Positions 47,340 through 60,246 of a DNA stretch of 64,000 nucleotides are shown one piece after another. Each line of letters begins with the position of its first letter. Within the stretch, counting starts at the first letter, position 1. A model generated the notes under the pieces. The model was given only the letters and a program-made list of their open reading frames with translations, had not been told where the DNA came from and made no database searches. The position numbers and the translations under genes are program-made. The DNA comes from Panulirus ornatus (lineage: Eukaryota > Arthropoda > Malacostraca > Decapoda > Palinuridae), in assembly GCF_036320965.1 (NCBI RefSeq), contig NC_092269.1, positions 35,936,843 to 36,000,842 of the forward strand, read 5' to 3'.

Positions 47340-47700
47340 AATATTTCCCCAACAGTCACAACCCTGACAGAACACGGTTCACACTCTCAAATACTCGACC
47401 GTCACAAAACAACCTCCTCATCCCCCCTAACTTAGGCCTTACACTCGAACTCCTTCGTACATGCATCCATCCACCCGAAGCGACACTCCCCAGACACGTA
47501 CGGGTTACACTTTCTCGTCTCCGTAACGACGGACGTCGATTCTATCCTATCACAAGATTCCTCATGGCCCAAGATGCAGCGCCTTCTCTGAAGACTTTGA
47601 ACACCTCACTTTTAGCTTGTCCTGCCCACACGCCCTGCAGGTGGCGTGGCTGATTGCCGTATCGCTGCGGGGGCGCGCCCACGTCCAAAGAGACCCATAT
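47340..47700 (+). pseudogene. Remnant of a Jockey-like LINE (end of ORF2)
   Basis: One frame from 47462 gives ATLPRHVRVTLSRLRNDGRR, followed by a short helix-like stretch and LLACPAH near 47613-47633. Jockey-clade ORF2 proteins end with RxxLSxLRxG...HLFxCPxxP after the RT domain, and the spacing here is similar. The usual first Cys pair of the CCHC-like end is missing, and stops occur up- and downstream. It is probably a 3' fragment, and the limits are approximate. Confidence 0.55.
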
Positions 47701-48388
47701 GGGTGGGAAGTTAAGATGCAGGCTGTGGTAATGATACAGAAAGGAGGATTAGGGAACGCTCTAATAAAGGGAAGCGTAACCAAAAGAGAAAATCTAAGTC
47801 CTGAGAATTGCTGGAAGACGTAGGAAGAAGAATGAGCCCTTAGTGAAGTGTGGAAAGACCTTGGAAGAATTTGGAGGCCTTAATGAAGCGTGGAACTGAA
47901 AGAAGGATAACCCTTTAGTGAAGTGTGGAAAGGAAAGATGATTTGGGGGGAAAAGTAAAAAGTATAGTTAATGATCAACGTGGTAGACCTTGAAGGAAAT
48001 AAGTAATATGGAATTCGAGAGCGAACGTGTAAATTTAAAAGGAGTCGGTGAGTGTATGTATCCAGGAACAGGTGAGGAAGTGCAGTGGTGAGTACTAGCA
48101 GGCGCATCTGTAGTGACGAGGAGGAGGAGGAGGAGGAGGCAGTGTAGTAGCGGCTGATGGTGTGTATTGGTACGTCGGTGATTGACGGGTCAGATGCCGG
48201 CGTCAGTGCGCCAATACGCGCCACCGTGGCTGATTGACATTGGTGCCCACACAGTGGGTGCCGGGCGCAAGGTCCTCCGTGGCACATCCCCGATTAGCCA
48301 GATGGACGATTACCAAGTGATGCTCCGGAAGGGGTAGAAACTGGGTTGTGGGGGGAGGTTAAAGAGGTAATGGTGAGCTCTCATGAAC

Positions 48389-48446
<58 letters not shown>

Positions 48447-49243
48447 TTATTCTCGTGGAGGATTCTTGCACACAAAGAGCTCGCATTTCGGACGTAAATA
48501 TCCATCATAAATTTTTTGGATCTCTTGTTTAAAATGAATTCTTTATATTCCCTCTTTTATTTTGAAGCCACTGAATTAGAGATTAATGTGCAGCGGATAT
48601 TTTGGCTCGATTTTGGCAAGCGATTTTATGATACTTAATGGAGAGAGGGGGAACCTGGTCGTCGAGGACGAGTTGCGGGTGTCTATCCATCCGGCTCTGT
48701 GTCTACCAGTGTGTCTGCTAATGTGTCTGGTCGTACGAGAGCCAATACGACTATTATTGGTGGGTGGCTGAGCCTATGGTCACGTCGGCCGAGGGTTGGT
48801 TAAAGATAGAAGCTGGACCGCGCCCCGTGGTTGAGGTGTAGCGTCGTGCCTCCTCCGACCGTCTTCTATCGTCTTCTCATCATAGTTTCTCCTCTTTTTT
48901 TTTTTCCATCTTTTCCTGCTTCATCAGTCACTTTTCTCTCGCCTTCACATTCTTGACGTCCCTTGTCCCTCTGTTGTCTGTCTGCCTCCCTCTGATCATA
49001 TCACCTCCTCCTACTGTCACTCCTTTCCCTCCTCCTCCTCCTGGTTGTGGTGGTGTCCTTGGTTCTGGAGCCACGGGTTCCTGACGGTGCTGGACCAGGT
49101 AGGTAGGGAGGTTGGTAGGTTGGGAGGCAGCCGAGGTTGAAGACGATGATGCACTATGACCCTCCGGGTGTTAGGAGGGAGATGGCGGTCTGTTGTTATT
49201 ATCTTCCCTTTTTTTTTTTTCCTCCTCGTATGAAGATGTCCGA

Positions 49244-49246
<3 letters not shown>
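47701..49246. other. Gene-free stretch
   Basis: Apart from (ATT)18 and a (GAG)n patch at 48116-48138, the sequence is unique with nothing recognised. Confidence 0.5.
48389..48443. repeat. (ATT)18
   Basis: Uninterrupted. Confidence 0.97.

Positions 49247-49329
<83 letters not shown>
49247..49329. repeat. (CT)41
   Basis: Uninterrupted. Confidence 0.97.
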
Positions 49330-49331
<2 letters not shown>

Positions 49332-49734
49332 CCCAGAGGATGACCAAGGCTCGTACGGATGTCTGTCTTTATTCTAGTTTGCTGATGGAGATTTGCCTCA
49401 GTAAAAGATATTGGCGTGTTGGTGATGGCGATAACTGTGATGTTGATTGTGGTATAGATAGATTGAGTGATTGAAATGATTTTGATTCGTCAGTAGACCT
49501 CCCTGGATGCCCCGTGTTTTAGAGTCTTCAGGAATTTGAACTGAACTGTTTATATCCAGTGAGGGTGGGAGAGGAGAGAGAGGGTCCTACACATCGTGGG
49601 GTCTCGTCTCCTGAACGTAGTATGCTAATATGTAGCCTCTTGAACCTCTGTGAGCTGCTAGCATTCGCTACCTCAATGGTTAGCTCATTCCGCCCATCCG
49701 CCACCCTAAAAACTAAACCAAAACTAGCGCTTAG

Positions 49735-50106
49735 TATCCCATTCATGGAAAATTCGGCTATTATCAGAAAGTGCGACAGGGAAAACACGGCTATTACTAG
49801 AAAGCGACGCAAGGAAAATACGGCTGTTTCCGGAAGGCGACACTAGGAAAATACGGCTATTATTGGAAGGCGAGACGAGGAAAATACGGCTATTAATGGT
49901 AAGCGACACAAGGAAAATACGGCTATTATTGGAGAGCGGCACAAGGAAAATACGGCTATTATTGGAAGGCGAGACAAGGAAAATACGGCTATTTCCGGAA
50001 GGCGACACAAGGAAGATACGGCTATTATTGAAAAGCGACCCAGGGAAAATACGGCTATTATTGGAAAGCGACACAGGGAAAATACGGCTATTTCCGGAAG
50101 GCGACT
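49735..50106. repeat. Minisatellite, ~33-bp unit, 11 copies
   Basis: AGGAAAATACGGCTATTATT + GGAAGGCGACACA. 33 bases keep all frames open; neither the flanks nor start context suggest a gene. Confidence 0.92.
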
Positions 50107-50380
50107 TTTGTGGCGAGGTGGGATAAAAGAAAAAAAAAAAAAGGGGGTCTATATCCGTGGACAGGGAAGCGCTCTGTCATCTCTGGGTTACTTTGGAATA
50201 AGATTTGTCCCGGGATATATCTGCGCTGTGCCTCCCGTGTGCCAGCACAGACACCACCCCCTCAATCCTGGCATAGCCCCAGGCTGGGTGGACATTAGAA
50301 CCCTATGACATTTCGTTTCTTTTTTTTTTTTTTTTGGCGTTCGTGTGAACTTGCATTCTCTCGATGTGTATCGTTCTTAT

Positions 50381-50382
<2 letters not shown>

Positions 50383-50472
<90 letters not shown>
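50383..50472. repeat. (TC)44, one break
   Basis: CC interruption at 50459. Confidence 0.97.
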
Positions 50473-51064
50473 GGGGTAGTCTGTGGGGGAGAGGAGGCAA
50501 GGAGGTTGCGGGGGAGAGGGCGGTGGCGACGCCCCCCTTGAGTCAAGGTGGGTTTCCGGGCGGCGGGTCACAGTAGTGTGTTCCCATAAATACTGGCAAC
50601 TTGGCAGTTATGTAGCAAGTACCCCCCTCTTCCCCCCCCTTTCTCGAAGGGGGCGCTGGGAGAGGGATGGGAAGGGAGGCTTGCGCCACCGGCAGGGCAG
50701 GGAGAGGGAGAGGGAAAGGCCTCTCTTGCCGAGGGTCCAGAGACGGAGGGAGGAGAAGATCGAATTGGTAGCTCCGTGTAACCGACGCTCTGTGAGGGAG
50801 GAACGGAGAGTGAGAAGGGGGGGCATGTTTGTACGTGGTCCCCTGTACCGGTAGGTAGCCCGAGACGTCCCTCTGCACTAGCCCCAAGAGGGACTACTGT
50901 TCCGGGACTACCATTAGCCAGAGAGAGGGGACTACTGCTACTACTACTACTCTCAGTAGCCTGAGAGGGTCTTGTGCCGGTAGGTCAAGGTCTGCTCGAC
51001 CTTGCTCCGCTGGCATACCCCGGGGAGAGGAGTTGAATAATGGGTCCAGAATGGACGAGGGCTG

Positions 51065-51402
51065 TGTTGACCGGCAGTCGTATGGGAAGAAAGGGCTACT
51101 TTACCGGCAGTCTTAGGGAAGAAAGGGCTACTTTACCGGCAGTCTTAGGGAAGAAAGGGCTACTTTACCGGCATTCTTCGGGAAGAAAGGGCTACTTTAC
51201 TAGCAGTCGTAGGGAAGAAAGGGCTACTTTACCGGCAGTCTTTTGGGATAGAAAGGGCTATTTTACCGGCAGTCTTTGGGGAGAGAAAGGGCTACTTCAC
51301 CGGCAGTCTTAGGGGGAGAGAAAGGGCTATTTTACCGGCAGTCTTTGGGGAGAGAAAGGGTTACTTCACCGGCAGTGGTAGAGGGGGAAGAAAGGGCTAT
51401 TT
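51065..51402. repeat. Minisatellite, ~32-37-bp unit, ten copies
   Basis: GGGAAGAAAGGGCTACTTTA + CCGGCAGTCTTA, with GAGAGAAAGG and TTTTGGG variants on the right. Confidence 0.92.
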
Positions 51403-51817
51403 TGCCGGCTAGGCCATCCGCCAGTGGCCGGCACAATCGCTGATCAATATACAAGACAGGAACTTCAGATGTTTCCACCACACCGTAACCCTCGACTCCC
51501 TCCTGGCCACCAGTTTGCCGTACGTACTACACACGTATTTCACCAGCGTTTCTCTACTCATAATGACCGGTTTTTGGGGTAGGTCGAGACTCATTGATGA
51601 CCACGGGGTTGCTTGTGACGAGCTGTCACGCTTCTGTGCGGCTCCCGCCTGTCACACACACCACTAGATCGTCACGGTGGTGGCGAGCCGTAACGCTTCC
51701 CGACGTCGAAACACCAGAGCTGTAAGGCGTCCCCGTTATGTTATGTTGATGGATTATCACGCTGGTGACCAGCTGTCACGCCCGTGTGTCACACAAGGTC
51801 GACCCGTCCCCCTTCTT

Positions 51818-51819
<2 letters not shown>

Positions 51820-51870
<51 letters not shown>
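51820..51870. repeat. (CA)25
   Basis: Uninterrupted. Confidence 0.97.
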
Positions 51871-51871
<1 letters not shown>

Positions 51872-52044
51872 CCTTGTAAACTTTGTACATAACCCAACCT
51901 GGCGTTGTCGGGTTGCAGAACATTACGGGGCGTCACACGTAGGGAGGTGAAGGAGGGAGTGAGGGAGACGTGATGCGGAACTCCCTCCCTCTGCCTGTCT
52001 GTCTGTTTCCCTGTCCGAACCATGTCCGTACGTGTGTCCGTGAT

Positions 52045-52196
52045 ATACAGAGGATAAGGGAGAGGAAGACCCTGGGAGAAGGTGGGTGACTGAGATACAG
52101 AGAATGAGGGAGAGGAAGACCCTGGGAGGAGGTGGGTGACTGAGATACAGAGAATGAGGGAGAGGAAGACCCTGGGAGGAGGTGGGTGACCTGAGA
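52045..52196. repeat. Tandem repeat, 50-bp unit, three copies
   Basis: GAGATACAGAGAATGAGGGA + GAGGAAGACCCTGGGAGGAG + GTGGGTGACT, nearly exact. Confidence 0.93.
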
Positions 52197-52292
52197 GTTG
52201 AAGGGAGCGTAGCTGAGACAGCAGAGGTATTGAAATATGCAGCCCCAGGGGAGGAAAGCCACGGCGTCAAGACACTAATCTCCGCTGGGGAC

Positions 52293-52295
<3 letters not shown>

Positions 52296-52360
<65 letters not shown>
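52296..52360. repeat. (GA)32
   Basis: Followed by shorter GA tracts to 52445. Confidence 0.97.
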
Positions 52361-52363
<3 letters not shown>

Positions 52364-52876
52364 GCGAGGGAGAGAGGGAGGGTTGCTAGGACAGGGAGAG
52401 AGAGAGAGAGTGTGTGAGAGGTGTAGGGTAGGGAGAGGAGAGAGAGCTGTAGTGGTCATGGGAGGAGAAGTTGAGGGAAAGTAAGAATACGTAAATGTAA
52501 GAAATGTCTGAATTCGTAAGATTTTTAAAAACTTGCTGAAGAGAAAGAGAAATTTTGATGTTTGAAAACATGCCCGAAGAGAAAGAGAACTTTTGACGAG
52601 ACAAAAAAACAAACAAACAAACAAACCCGGTTATAACTTTTTTTCTAGCAAGACATTTTTTTTTGTCATAAAAAAAAATCAACAAAAACTAACTTATAAA
52701 AGAATTTTCAATAAATGCCTTGACCTAGGTAGGTGGACTAAGGCCTGGGTGGAGGGAGGGTGAGGTGGATGGAAGGGGAGGCTGTGTCACAAGAGTATTG
52801 AATATGTGGAAGGTAAATACAAGGAATTCCCAAGATGGGCTTCCCGCCTCGTGTATTGGGTGTATTTTGTCGCGCT

Positions 52877-52879
<3 letters not shown>

Positions 52880-52942
<63 letters not shown>
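52880..52942. repeat. (TC)31
   Basis: Uninterrupted. Confidence 0.97.
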
Positions 52943-52945
<3 letters not shown>

Positions 52946-53807
52946 CTGTCGTAATTGTAGGTGTGGAGCGAAGAGTGAAGATAAGTGCGAGGACTTGGAA
53001 GAAAATGTCGTGTCGGTTTGGTCGAGTACGAAGACTTAAAAGAAAATGTCGTGTCGGTTTAGTCGTGGAGAGAGAGAGAGAGAGAGAGGTGTGGTTGTGT
53101 GGTTGTCAGATTTTCTTTTGATATAGTTGAGTTGTATTGCGTTGTGTAAGGGGGAGGTGTGTGTCAGGGGGGACGGGTGGGTTGGCCTTGCGTAAGGGGG
53201 GAGAGAGAGATGTGTCGCGGGGTTAAAGGTATAGTGTGTATGCGCGTAGTGCTGCGGATGGCATGTGGGAATGGAGTGGGCATTCGGGTGGTGTCCTTTA
53301 CGTGTTGGGGAAGGAGTGTTGCAGGGGCAGGAGGAGGGGGATGAGAACGGACGGGGTGGGGAAGACGGCCTGGTGTGAGGATAGATAGAGGTCAATAAGG
53401 CTTGGGAGTTGGGGAGGGTGTCTGCGGGGGGGTTGAGGCGGGGCGATCAGTTGTTGTTGGGAGGGGGTCATCATGTACGTGCAGCGGTGGTCCACAGGCT
53501 ACGGGGGGAGGAGGGCAGGTTTAAGGGCTACCGTGGGGGCTTGGAGGACGAACCTGCCATAGGTGGAGGCTAGGGCTAGGAGAGCGTCTGGTGAGGGCTA
53601 TGAGGGATGCTGCCCCTTCTGTTCCGGGAGGCGGTGGGGTTTTGGCTCGGGTTGGGGAGGAGGTTTTTGGTGGATAGGGGTTTGCCACCGCCTAACCTAA
53701 CCCGCCGTCCCATCCCCGTCACTCCTGGATGTGTGTATACACCTTTTTACACCCCCTGGTGCGTGAAGGTTCAGTCTGAGAGCTGCGGCACCTGGCGGCG
53801 AGCGCCC

Positions 53808-53810
<3 letters not shown>
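52943..53810. other. Gene-free G-rich stretch
   Basis: A two-copy tandem (GAAAATGTCGTGTCGGTTTG) at 52995-53065, then strongly G/T-rich + strand to 53660. No gene seen. Confidence 0.5.

Positions 53811-53885
<75 letters not shown>
53811..53885. repeat. (GA)37
   Basis: Uninterrupted. Confidence 0.97.
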
Positions 53886-53888
<3 letters not shown>

Positions 53889-53952
53889 GCTGACGCTTCT
53901 TCGTCTGTTACATCTTCTTCCTTGTTATTCTTAGACGTCATGGCCGCCCCGT

Positions 53953-54022
53953 CGTCATCATCATCATCATCATCATCATCCCTCATTTATCTATCTTGTC
54001 GTCATCATCATCATCATCATCC
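53953..54022. repeat. (TCA)n, two short blocks
   Basis: 53953-53980 and 54002-54020. Confidence 0.93.
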
Positions 54023-54522
54023 TTATGCAAATAGACTTGGGCATTCCCTATCATACGTCCTCACGGTCACGTGATTGTGTCATACCTCTTAGCTGTATTT
54101 CTGATCCCTGTGGTATATTAGCGCTCCTGCCTATTATACCTCAGTTCCTGCAGCTTCACTTCATACATTTGTTGTATCTTCATGTCTCTTTGCTACTTGT
54201 TTATATTGACAAAGTCCTGGTGACTCCACTGCTTCAATTTGTTGTCCCTAAATCACTAACTTGACTCATTTTATTTATTACAACTTCAGTTTTTCTAACT
54301 TGACTCATTTTCTTTGTTAAAGCTAACTCCCTCTCTAACTTCACTAATTCTTTTTGTTGGAGCTAAATGCCTCTAACTTTACTAACTCTGTGTTTTACTT
54401 AAATTCCATTTTCTTAGGTACTACTTCTGTTTTTTATTCTTAGATTCCCCCTGACTTTACTTACGATGCTGTTTACTATATCAAACTTTGCATCTTTGCA
54501 TCATGACACCAGCTCGTTTCTT

Positions 54523-54524
<2 letters not shown>

Positions 54525-54605
<81 letters not shown>
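54525..54605. repeat. (TA)40
   Basis: Uninterrupted; no attached element. Confidence 0.97.
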
Positions 54606-54607
<2 letters not shown>

Positions 54608-55121
54608 TTGCAGAACAGCACTTCCACTTGCCATATGTACGTCAGGTTCTGTGCACTTACAAACCACTTTGAAAAATGGCACTAAACCACTACATTAATC
54701 ACCACAAAAGCCATTTTCCAGTGTAGTTGTCCTGCACTTGTATAAAACGACTTCGTGCAAACGCTTTCCATACATCTCCTATACATACATACGTAGGTAT
54801 ACATGTATACACTCATACATATATACATACACACACGCACAGGTGTCTCACAGGACTCCGCCCACAACTGTGGCTACACCGTGAGTATCACCTTGGCCAG
54901 TGGAGGGTTATGTGGTATTATAGTCTCGTGGAGGATCTTGCTTGGAGGGTGTTCATCGTTTCTCCTGGCTCGTGCGTGGGGTCCATCCTGGAAGCTGCAG
55001 TAAACCCAATAAGAGAGAGGGTGGGTCATGGGATAATGATAGTAATGATAATGATAGTAATTTTAATGATAAGGATGATAATTGCATTTATCTACTACAG
55101 CTACAACGGCTGGTGTGTGTA

Positions 55122-55129
<8 letters not shown>

Positions 55130-55197
<68 letters not shown>
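55130..55197. repeat. (TA)34
   Basis: Preceded by mixed GTGTATATATGTG. Confidence 0.97.
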
Positions 55198-55199
<2 letters not shown>

Positions 55200-55624
55200 A
55201 CGTACTTGTGTGGTACAAGGGCGGATTGTGACCTGACCATCCTCCTACTGTATCGTATACAGATTCCCTTCATCATCATCTCATACCCGTCATGCATTCG
55301 TGCATGTCATTCTACTCTTCAGCATCCACCGGCGCGTCATGCAGTATCAGCTGGGTGGCTTGATTCTCAGACCCGACCGTCACCTTAAGCCTGTTATCTC
55401 CTCTTATGGTAGTGCAGTACGCTAACTCCCTCCCCCATGTTGTATTATTATCTTTATCGTCTCTTCCACACCTACGCTGTATTTGTAGCCCTGCCGTTAC
55501 TGTATTTTATGTTGTATTTTTGCTTCAGACCCATGTTGTATACGCCCTCTCACAGCTGTGTTCTCTGTTGTATCCACGCCCATGATGTGTTCATCCTCGT
55601 AATGCTTGTGGAGATATCGAACAG

Positions 55625-55870
55625 TTCTCCTGACCACAGTGAACACCAGAGGAACAGTGAACCATTCCAGTCACGGGAATGGGCACCAGAGGAACAGTGA
55701 ACCATTCCGGTCACGGGAATGGGCACCAGAGGACCAATGAACCATTCCAGTCACGGGAATGGACACCAGAGGACCAATGAACCATTCCAGTCACGGGGGT
55801 GGACACCAGAGGACCAGTGAACCATTCCAGTCACGGGAATGGACAGCTGAGGAACAGTGAACCCACCATT
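55625..55870. repeat. Tandem repeat, ~39-40-bp unit, six copies
   Basis: ACCATTCCAGTCACGGGAAT + GGACACCAGAGGACCAATGA. Confidence 0.93.
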
Positions 55871-56032
55871 CCAGTAGTGGCAATCAAATAATGGCAGTAA
55901 CCCGTCTGAGCGTGGAGGGGTCCTCCCTCTGGAACCCCTAGTTATTGACATGTTCCTCCACTTGTTCTGACTGATGGCCCCTGGTTTTTATTGGCAACTC
56001 CTCCACTACATCAAACATCTGGCCCTCACCCT

Positions 56033-56034
<2 letters not shown>

Positions 56035-56070
<36 letters not shown>

Positions 56071-56077
56071 CGCACAC
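56035..56077. repeat. (CA)n
   Basis: Two CGCA breaks at the right. Confidence 0.95.
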
Positions 56078-56273
56078 ACTACATGCTTCCTATTTTTCTT
56101 TTTGTATCGTCCGGCTTACGTTATTTTTCTTCATCATCGTTCGTCGTCATTGATGTATAAAGACTCTCATTTCTGGCCTCTTTGATCCTCCTCCTTTCGT
56201 CATGTCCTTTTTTTAAATTGTTGGTTTGAGATCCCCTATTGGGGTGGCGTGGTGCGTTCTGCCTCTCATATAC

Positions 56274-56779
56274 GTCTTGGTGGTCCTTCCCTCCTGCCTT
56301 TCTCATATGGTGGTCCTTCCCTCCTGCCTCTCTCATATGGTGGTCCTTCCCTCCTGCCTTTCTCATATGGTGGTCCTTCCCTCCTGCCTCTCTCATATGG
56401 TGGTCCTTCCCTCCTGCCTCTCCCATAGGGTGGTCCTTCCCTCCTGCCTCTCCCATATGGTGGTCCTTCCTTCCTGCCTCTCTCATATGATGGTCCTTCC
56501 CTCCTGCCTCTCCCATATGGTGGTCCTTCCCTCCTGCCTCTCCCATATGGTGGTCCTTCCCTCCTGCCTCTCCCATATGGTGGTCCTTCCCTCCTGCCTC
56601 TCCCATATGGTGGTCCTTCCCTCCTGCCTCTCCCATATGGTGGTCCTTCCCTCCTGCCTTTCCCATATGGTGGTCCTTCCCTTCTGCCTCTCCCATATGG
56701 TGGTCCTTCCCTCCTGCCTCTCCCATATGGTGATCCTTCGCTCCTGCCTCTCCCATATGGTGGTCCTTCCTTCCTCCTG
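56274..56779. repeat. Minisatellite, 30-bp (10-codon) unit, 17 copies
   Basis: TGGTCCTTCCCTCCTGCCTC + TCCCATATGG, strictly 30 bp. The minus strand stays open across it and its flanks (56121-56957, 278 codons; repeat peptide KDHHMGEAGG), but unit differences are mostly amino-acid-changing transitions. Confidence 0.95.
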
Positions 56780-57061
56780 CTGAAGTCAGGGTCGCCAGAG
56801 TTGACGTCCTTCTCGATGGCACAGGGACGCGGTCGTCGTCCACGTACTTTGAATGGTTATAACTCTCCTCCTCCTCCACTGCCGTCGCTGCTTCATCCTC
56901 CTCTCCATCGTGCCTCCTCCCTCCCTCCCGTTGTGTCATCACGCCCCTCTCCATCACGCCTCCCTGTCATCACCTCCTCCCTCTCGTTATACATCTCGCC
57001 CTTCGTTCAATCCGCTCATCTTTTCCCTCTTCCTTTCCATCATCTGCGGTCTCATCCCATC

Positions 57062-57147
57062 CCCCCTCCTCCTCTTCCTCCTCCTCCTCCTCCTCCTCCT
57101 CCTCCTCCTCTTCCTCCTCCTACTCCTCCTCCTCCTCCTCCTCCTCT
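57062..57147. repeat. (CTC)n
   Basis: Imperfect trinucleotide array inside a 56860-57580 pyrimidine-only strand. Confidence 0.94.
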
Positions 57148-57500
57148 CATTCCACGATACCTTCTTCCTCCCCCTCCCACACCCCTCACCTTCCCCATAC
57201 TTGGTGTTGGGTTTGTCTCTCCCCTCGACCTGCCCTCATCTTTTCCCCTTTAACCTTGGTGTCCTGCCTCTCCCCGACTCCCCCCTTCTCCCCTTTTCCT
57301 GCCCCCCCCCCTCTCTCTCTCTCCCCCTCTCAACCCCTCGACTTTCTTGCTTCCCCTCTTACCTCCTCTCCCCATTCTCCTCTCTTCCCTTCTTACCTTT
57401 GTCACCATTTCCCCTCTCCTTCCTTCTTCCCGGTCTGCCCCCCCTCTAACGTTCCCCCGCCCCGTGTCACATCTCCCCTCTGCTCCCCCGCCTCTCTTCA

Positions 57501-57506
<6 letters not shown>

Positions 57507-57573
<67 letters not shown>
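57507..57573. repeat. (CT)33
   Basis: Uninterrupted. Confidence 0.97.
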
Positions 57574-57579
<6 letters not shown>

Positions 57580-58339
57580 TCCCCACAGCAGATATTATTG
57601 GTTCCCACTATTCCTCCCCCACTTCAGTAAATCTGGAGGAAACTCCCTCCATCTCCCCCAGATATTGTCCACCCCCTGATAAAGGGGGGTTTCAGCCTTT
57701 TATGTTTTTATCAACTGCGTCGTCTTGCCTCCACAAATCAGCTATTAAACCCCCAGGCTTGGGCGCTCTCCCATCTTCTACATCTATCGTATATTTCCTG
57801 ACCCATTTTCTTTTTTTTTCATCTTTTCTCTTTCTTTTAGGAAATTATCGGTGTATTTATTTGCCCCTTCGTTTATTATCGATGTTATTTTTTTTCCAAC
57901 TTGTTTTTATCAAAACTTGTCGAGGATAATTTGCATATCTTTAATATTATTATCAATATCTATTTTTTTAACCTTTTGGTTAAAGGCTTATTTCTTTTGC
58001 TCTTGCAGTGAGTCATGTTTATATGTTTTACTTCAGAATTGCTTCGTTAGAATTACTTAATGAGATGGCCTTGATTAGGGCCCCAGCTGCCCCATGCCGT
58101 CTCAGTTAACAGAAAAAAACTTAATTGTTCTCTCCTCTCCCGTCACTCACTGTTGACTGTATTAGTTTTCGATGTATTGTTATTCTCCCCCCCCCCCATT
58201 TTATCACCTCATTACTGTATCGTGTTGTATCCTGTAATACATCGGGCAAGTTCCAGTATCACTCCTCCACTCCTGTACCCTCGTATTTTCTTCTTCGGCG
58301 TCGAAGATCATGTGATAGATCGTGGTTCTATCCTCCCTC
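57574..58339. other. Gene-free pyrimidine-rich stretch
   Basis: T/C-rich unique sequence with a C run at 58189-58198; nothing recognised. Confidence 0.5.
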
Positions 58340-58348
58340 AGTGTGTGT

Positions 58349-58391
<43 letters not shown>
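58340..58391. repeat. (GT)25
   Basis: One ATGT break. Confidence 0.96.
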
Positions 58392-58498
58392 GTGTGCATC
58401 CGATTGCTACATATCCTGTCATTCGCTTTAATATTGTATCCGTGCTCCTGGTGTGTGTGATGACATGCAAATGATATAGTTTTGAGTCGTTATTATTG

Positions 58499-58528
58499 CT
58501 ACCGTCATTATTATTATTATTATTACTG

Positions 58529-58626
<98 letters not shown>

Positions 58627-58627
58627 T
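58499..58627. repeat. (ATT)n
   Basis: About 42 units with a few GTT variants; the longest trinucleotide array here. Confidence 0.97.
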
Positions 58628-58861
58628 AGCTGTTTTGTCGTAAAATTAGTCTTGATAGTTGTAGTGGTGTTGGATATGATCACAGTGTTAGTAACGAATG
58701 GTACGAATAGTAATGCTAGTGGTATGGGTGCTATTGGTAGCTCGTATATCAGCAGCAGCAGTAGTTGCTGTGGTAAACATAGCAGTAGTAGTAGTAGTGG
58801 TAGTTGTAGTTGTAGTCCTGATAGTTGTTGTGTTAGTAACGTCACCCATTCCTCGTCCAAC

Positions 58862-58862
<1 letters not shown>

Positions 58863-58957
<95 letters not shown>
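58863..58957. repeat. (TC)47
   Basis: Longest TC array of the window. Confidence 0.97.
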
Positions 58958-58960
<3 letters not shown>

Positions 58961-59382
58961 CGTGTTTATTCTCCACCGAGTCCTTCCATGATAGGATCTT
59001 CCCATCCCTCGTGTCCTGCCCTGTGTTGCCTCACACTCGTGCTCGGTGGATTCCCTCGACAATAGAACCTATAAACTGGGTCCACATCCCCTCCCTCCCC
59101 TCAAAGAACCATTTTTAAAGAAACTGGCTCAATTCACTTTGGCCGGAGCAATTCTCCTTCACCGCGTATTTGCACTTTCCCTTTTTTTTTCCTTTCTTCT
59201 CTTCCCTTCCTCCATTTCATTTCGGCTCTCCTCTCTCTCGTCTGTATTTATTCCCGACTTTTGAAGGCGAGACGCGTAGGTGATGATAATTTCTCTCTGA
59301 CTGCCTGCTGTCTTTTCCGATCTTCCTCATCGGATGATGAGCGCAGTATTATCGCCGAAGGATATGACGAGTAATGCTGGAT

Positions 59383-59383
<1 letters not shown>

Positions 59384-59429
<46 letters not shown>
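59384..59429. repeat. (GT)23
   Basis: Inverted relative to the (CA)n at 59596. Confidence 0.97.
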
Positions 59430-59431
<2 letters not shown>

Positions 59432-59514
59432 TGTATGTGCGCTTGCACACGAACACACACACATACACACACCTGGCTTAGGCTGGGGGAGGGGGAGTTG
59501 TGTATACATACATA

Positions 59515-59594
59515 CATGGAGTAAAGACATAGTACATATTTGCAAGGTTAAGAGACGAGGCAACACGAGTGTAAATAAAACTTTTTTTCCCCCG

Positions 59595-59660
<66 letters not shown>
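59515..59660 (-). mobile_element. (CA)n-linked short dispersed repeat, copy 2
   Basis: GTAAAGACATAGTACATATT, CAAGGTTAAGAGACGAGGCA, ACACGAGTGTAAATAAAAC, then (CA)n from 59596. The central 35 bases are almost identical to 36710-36745. Confidence 0.7.
59596..59660. repeat. (CA)32
   Basis: Tail of CA-linked module copy 2. Confidence 0.97.
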
Positions 59661-59661
<1 letters not shown>

Positions 59662-60246
59662 ATCTCTAAAAAGGTAAAATGGCCCCCAATTTTTAGCGAA
59701 AAGGCTTGGTTGCACGCCAAACCTAGAAAGAGAAAGTGAGGCTTCGATAAAGGAACATTGAAATGTTTATAAATCAAAGGCTTCTTTTCCATAGAAGAAC
59801 ATCTGGGGAATTATGGACACCAGACAGACCGGGTTAACTGTCATTGCCGAAGAGGCCAAGTTGAAAGGTACACACGAGCTTGGCCCACTGAGCATCGCGA
59901 CCTGCCGGGCGATACGACATAGCGACGCGTGGGTGAACGGGAATCCGACTGAGACACCCAGCGGCGGCTTGATCCTGAGCCTCCTTGACCCCCTCACACC
60001 CCGTGATAACACGCTCACATGAAGCTCCCAGATGTTGACGTGGTGCGTAACCCAGGTGTCCGTGTAGCGAACGGGTGGTGTGAGGTTGTGGGTGTGGGCT
60101 GGTGTCATGAGGTGCGCCGCCCTGAGGATGCATACCGACGCTGGCTGTGCGCTCGTCCCTCAAGAAATCGAGGCTGTTGAATCAGGTCATATCTGCTTTG
60201 GGGAAACGGGGGGCGGACGGACGGTGGGTGCCGGGTGCGCGTGTGC

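Noticed and set aside
49560..49735. Opposed ORFs near 49528-49846 as a retroelement fragment
   Set aside because: No motif recognised; mostly continues into the 33-bp minisatellite.
58204..58959. 251-codon minus-strand ORF with poly-Asn
   Set aside because: Made of (ATT)n, (GA)n and (GT)n arrays.
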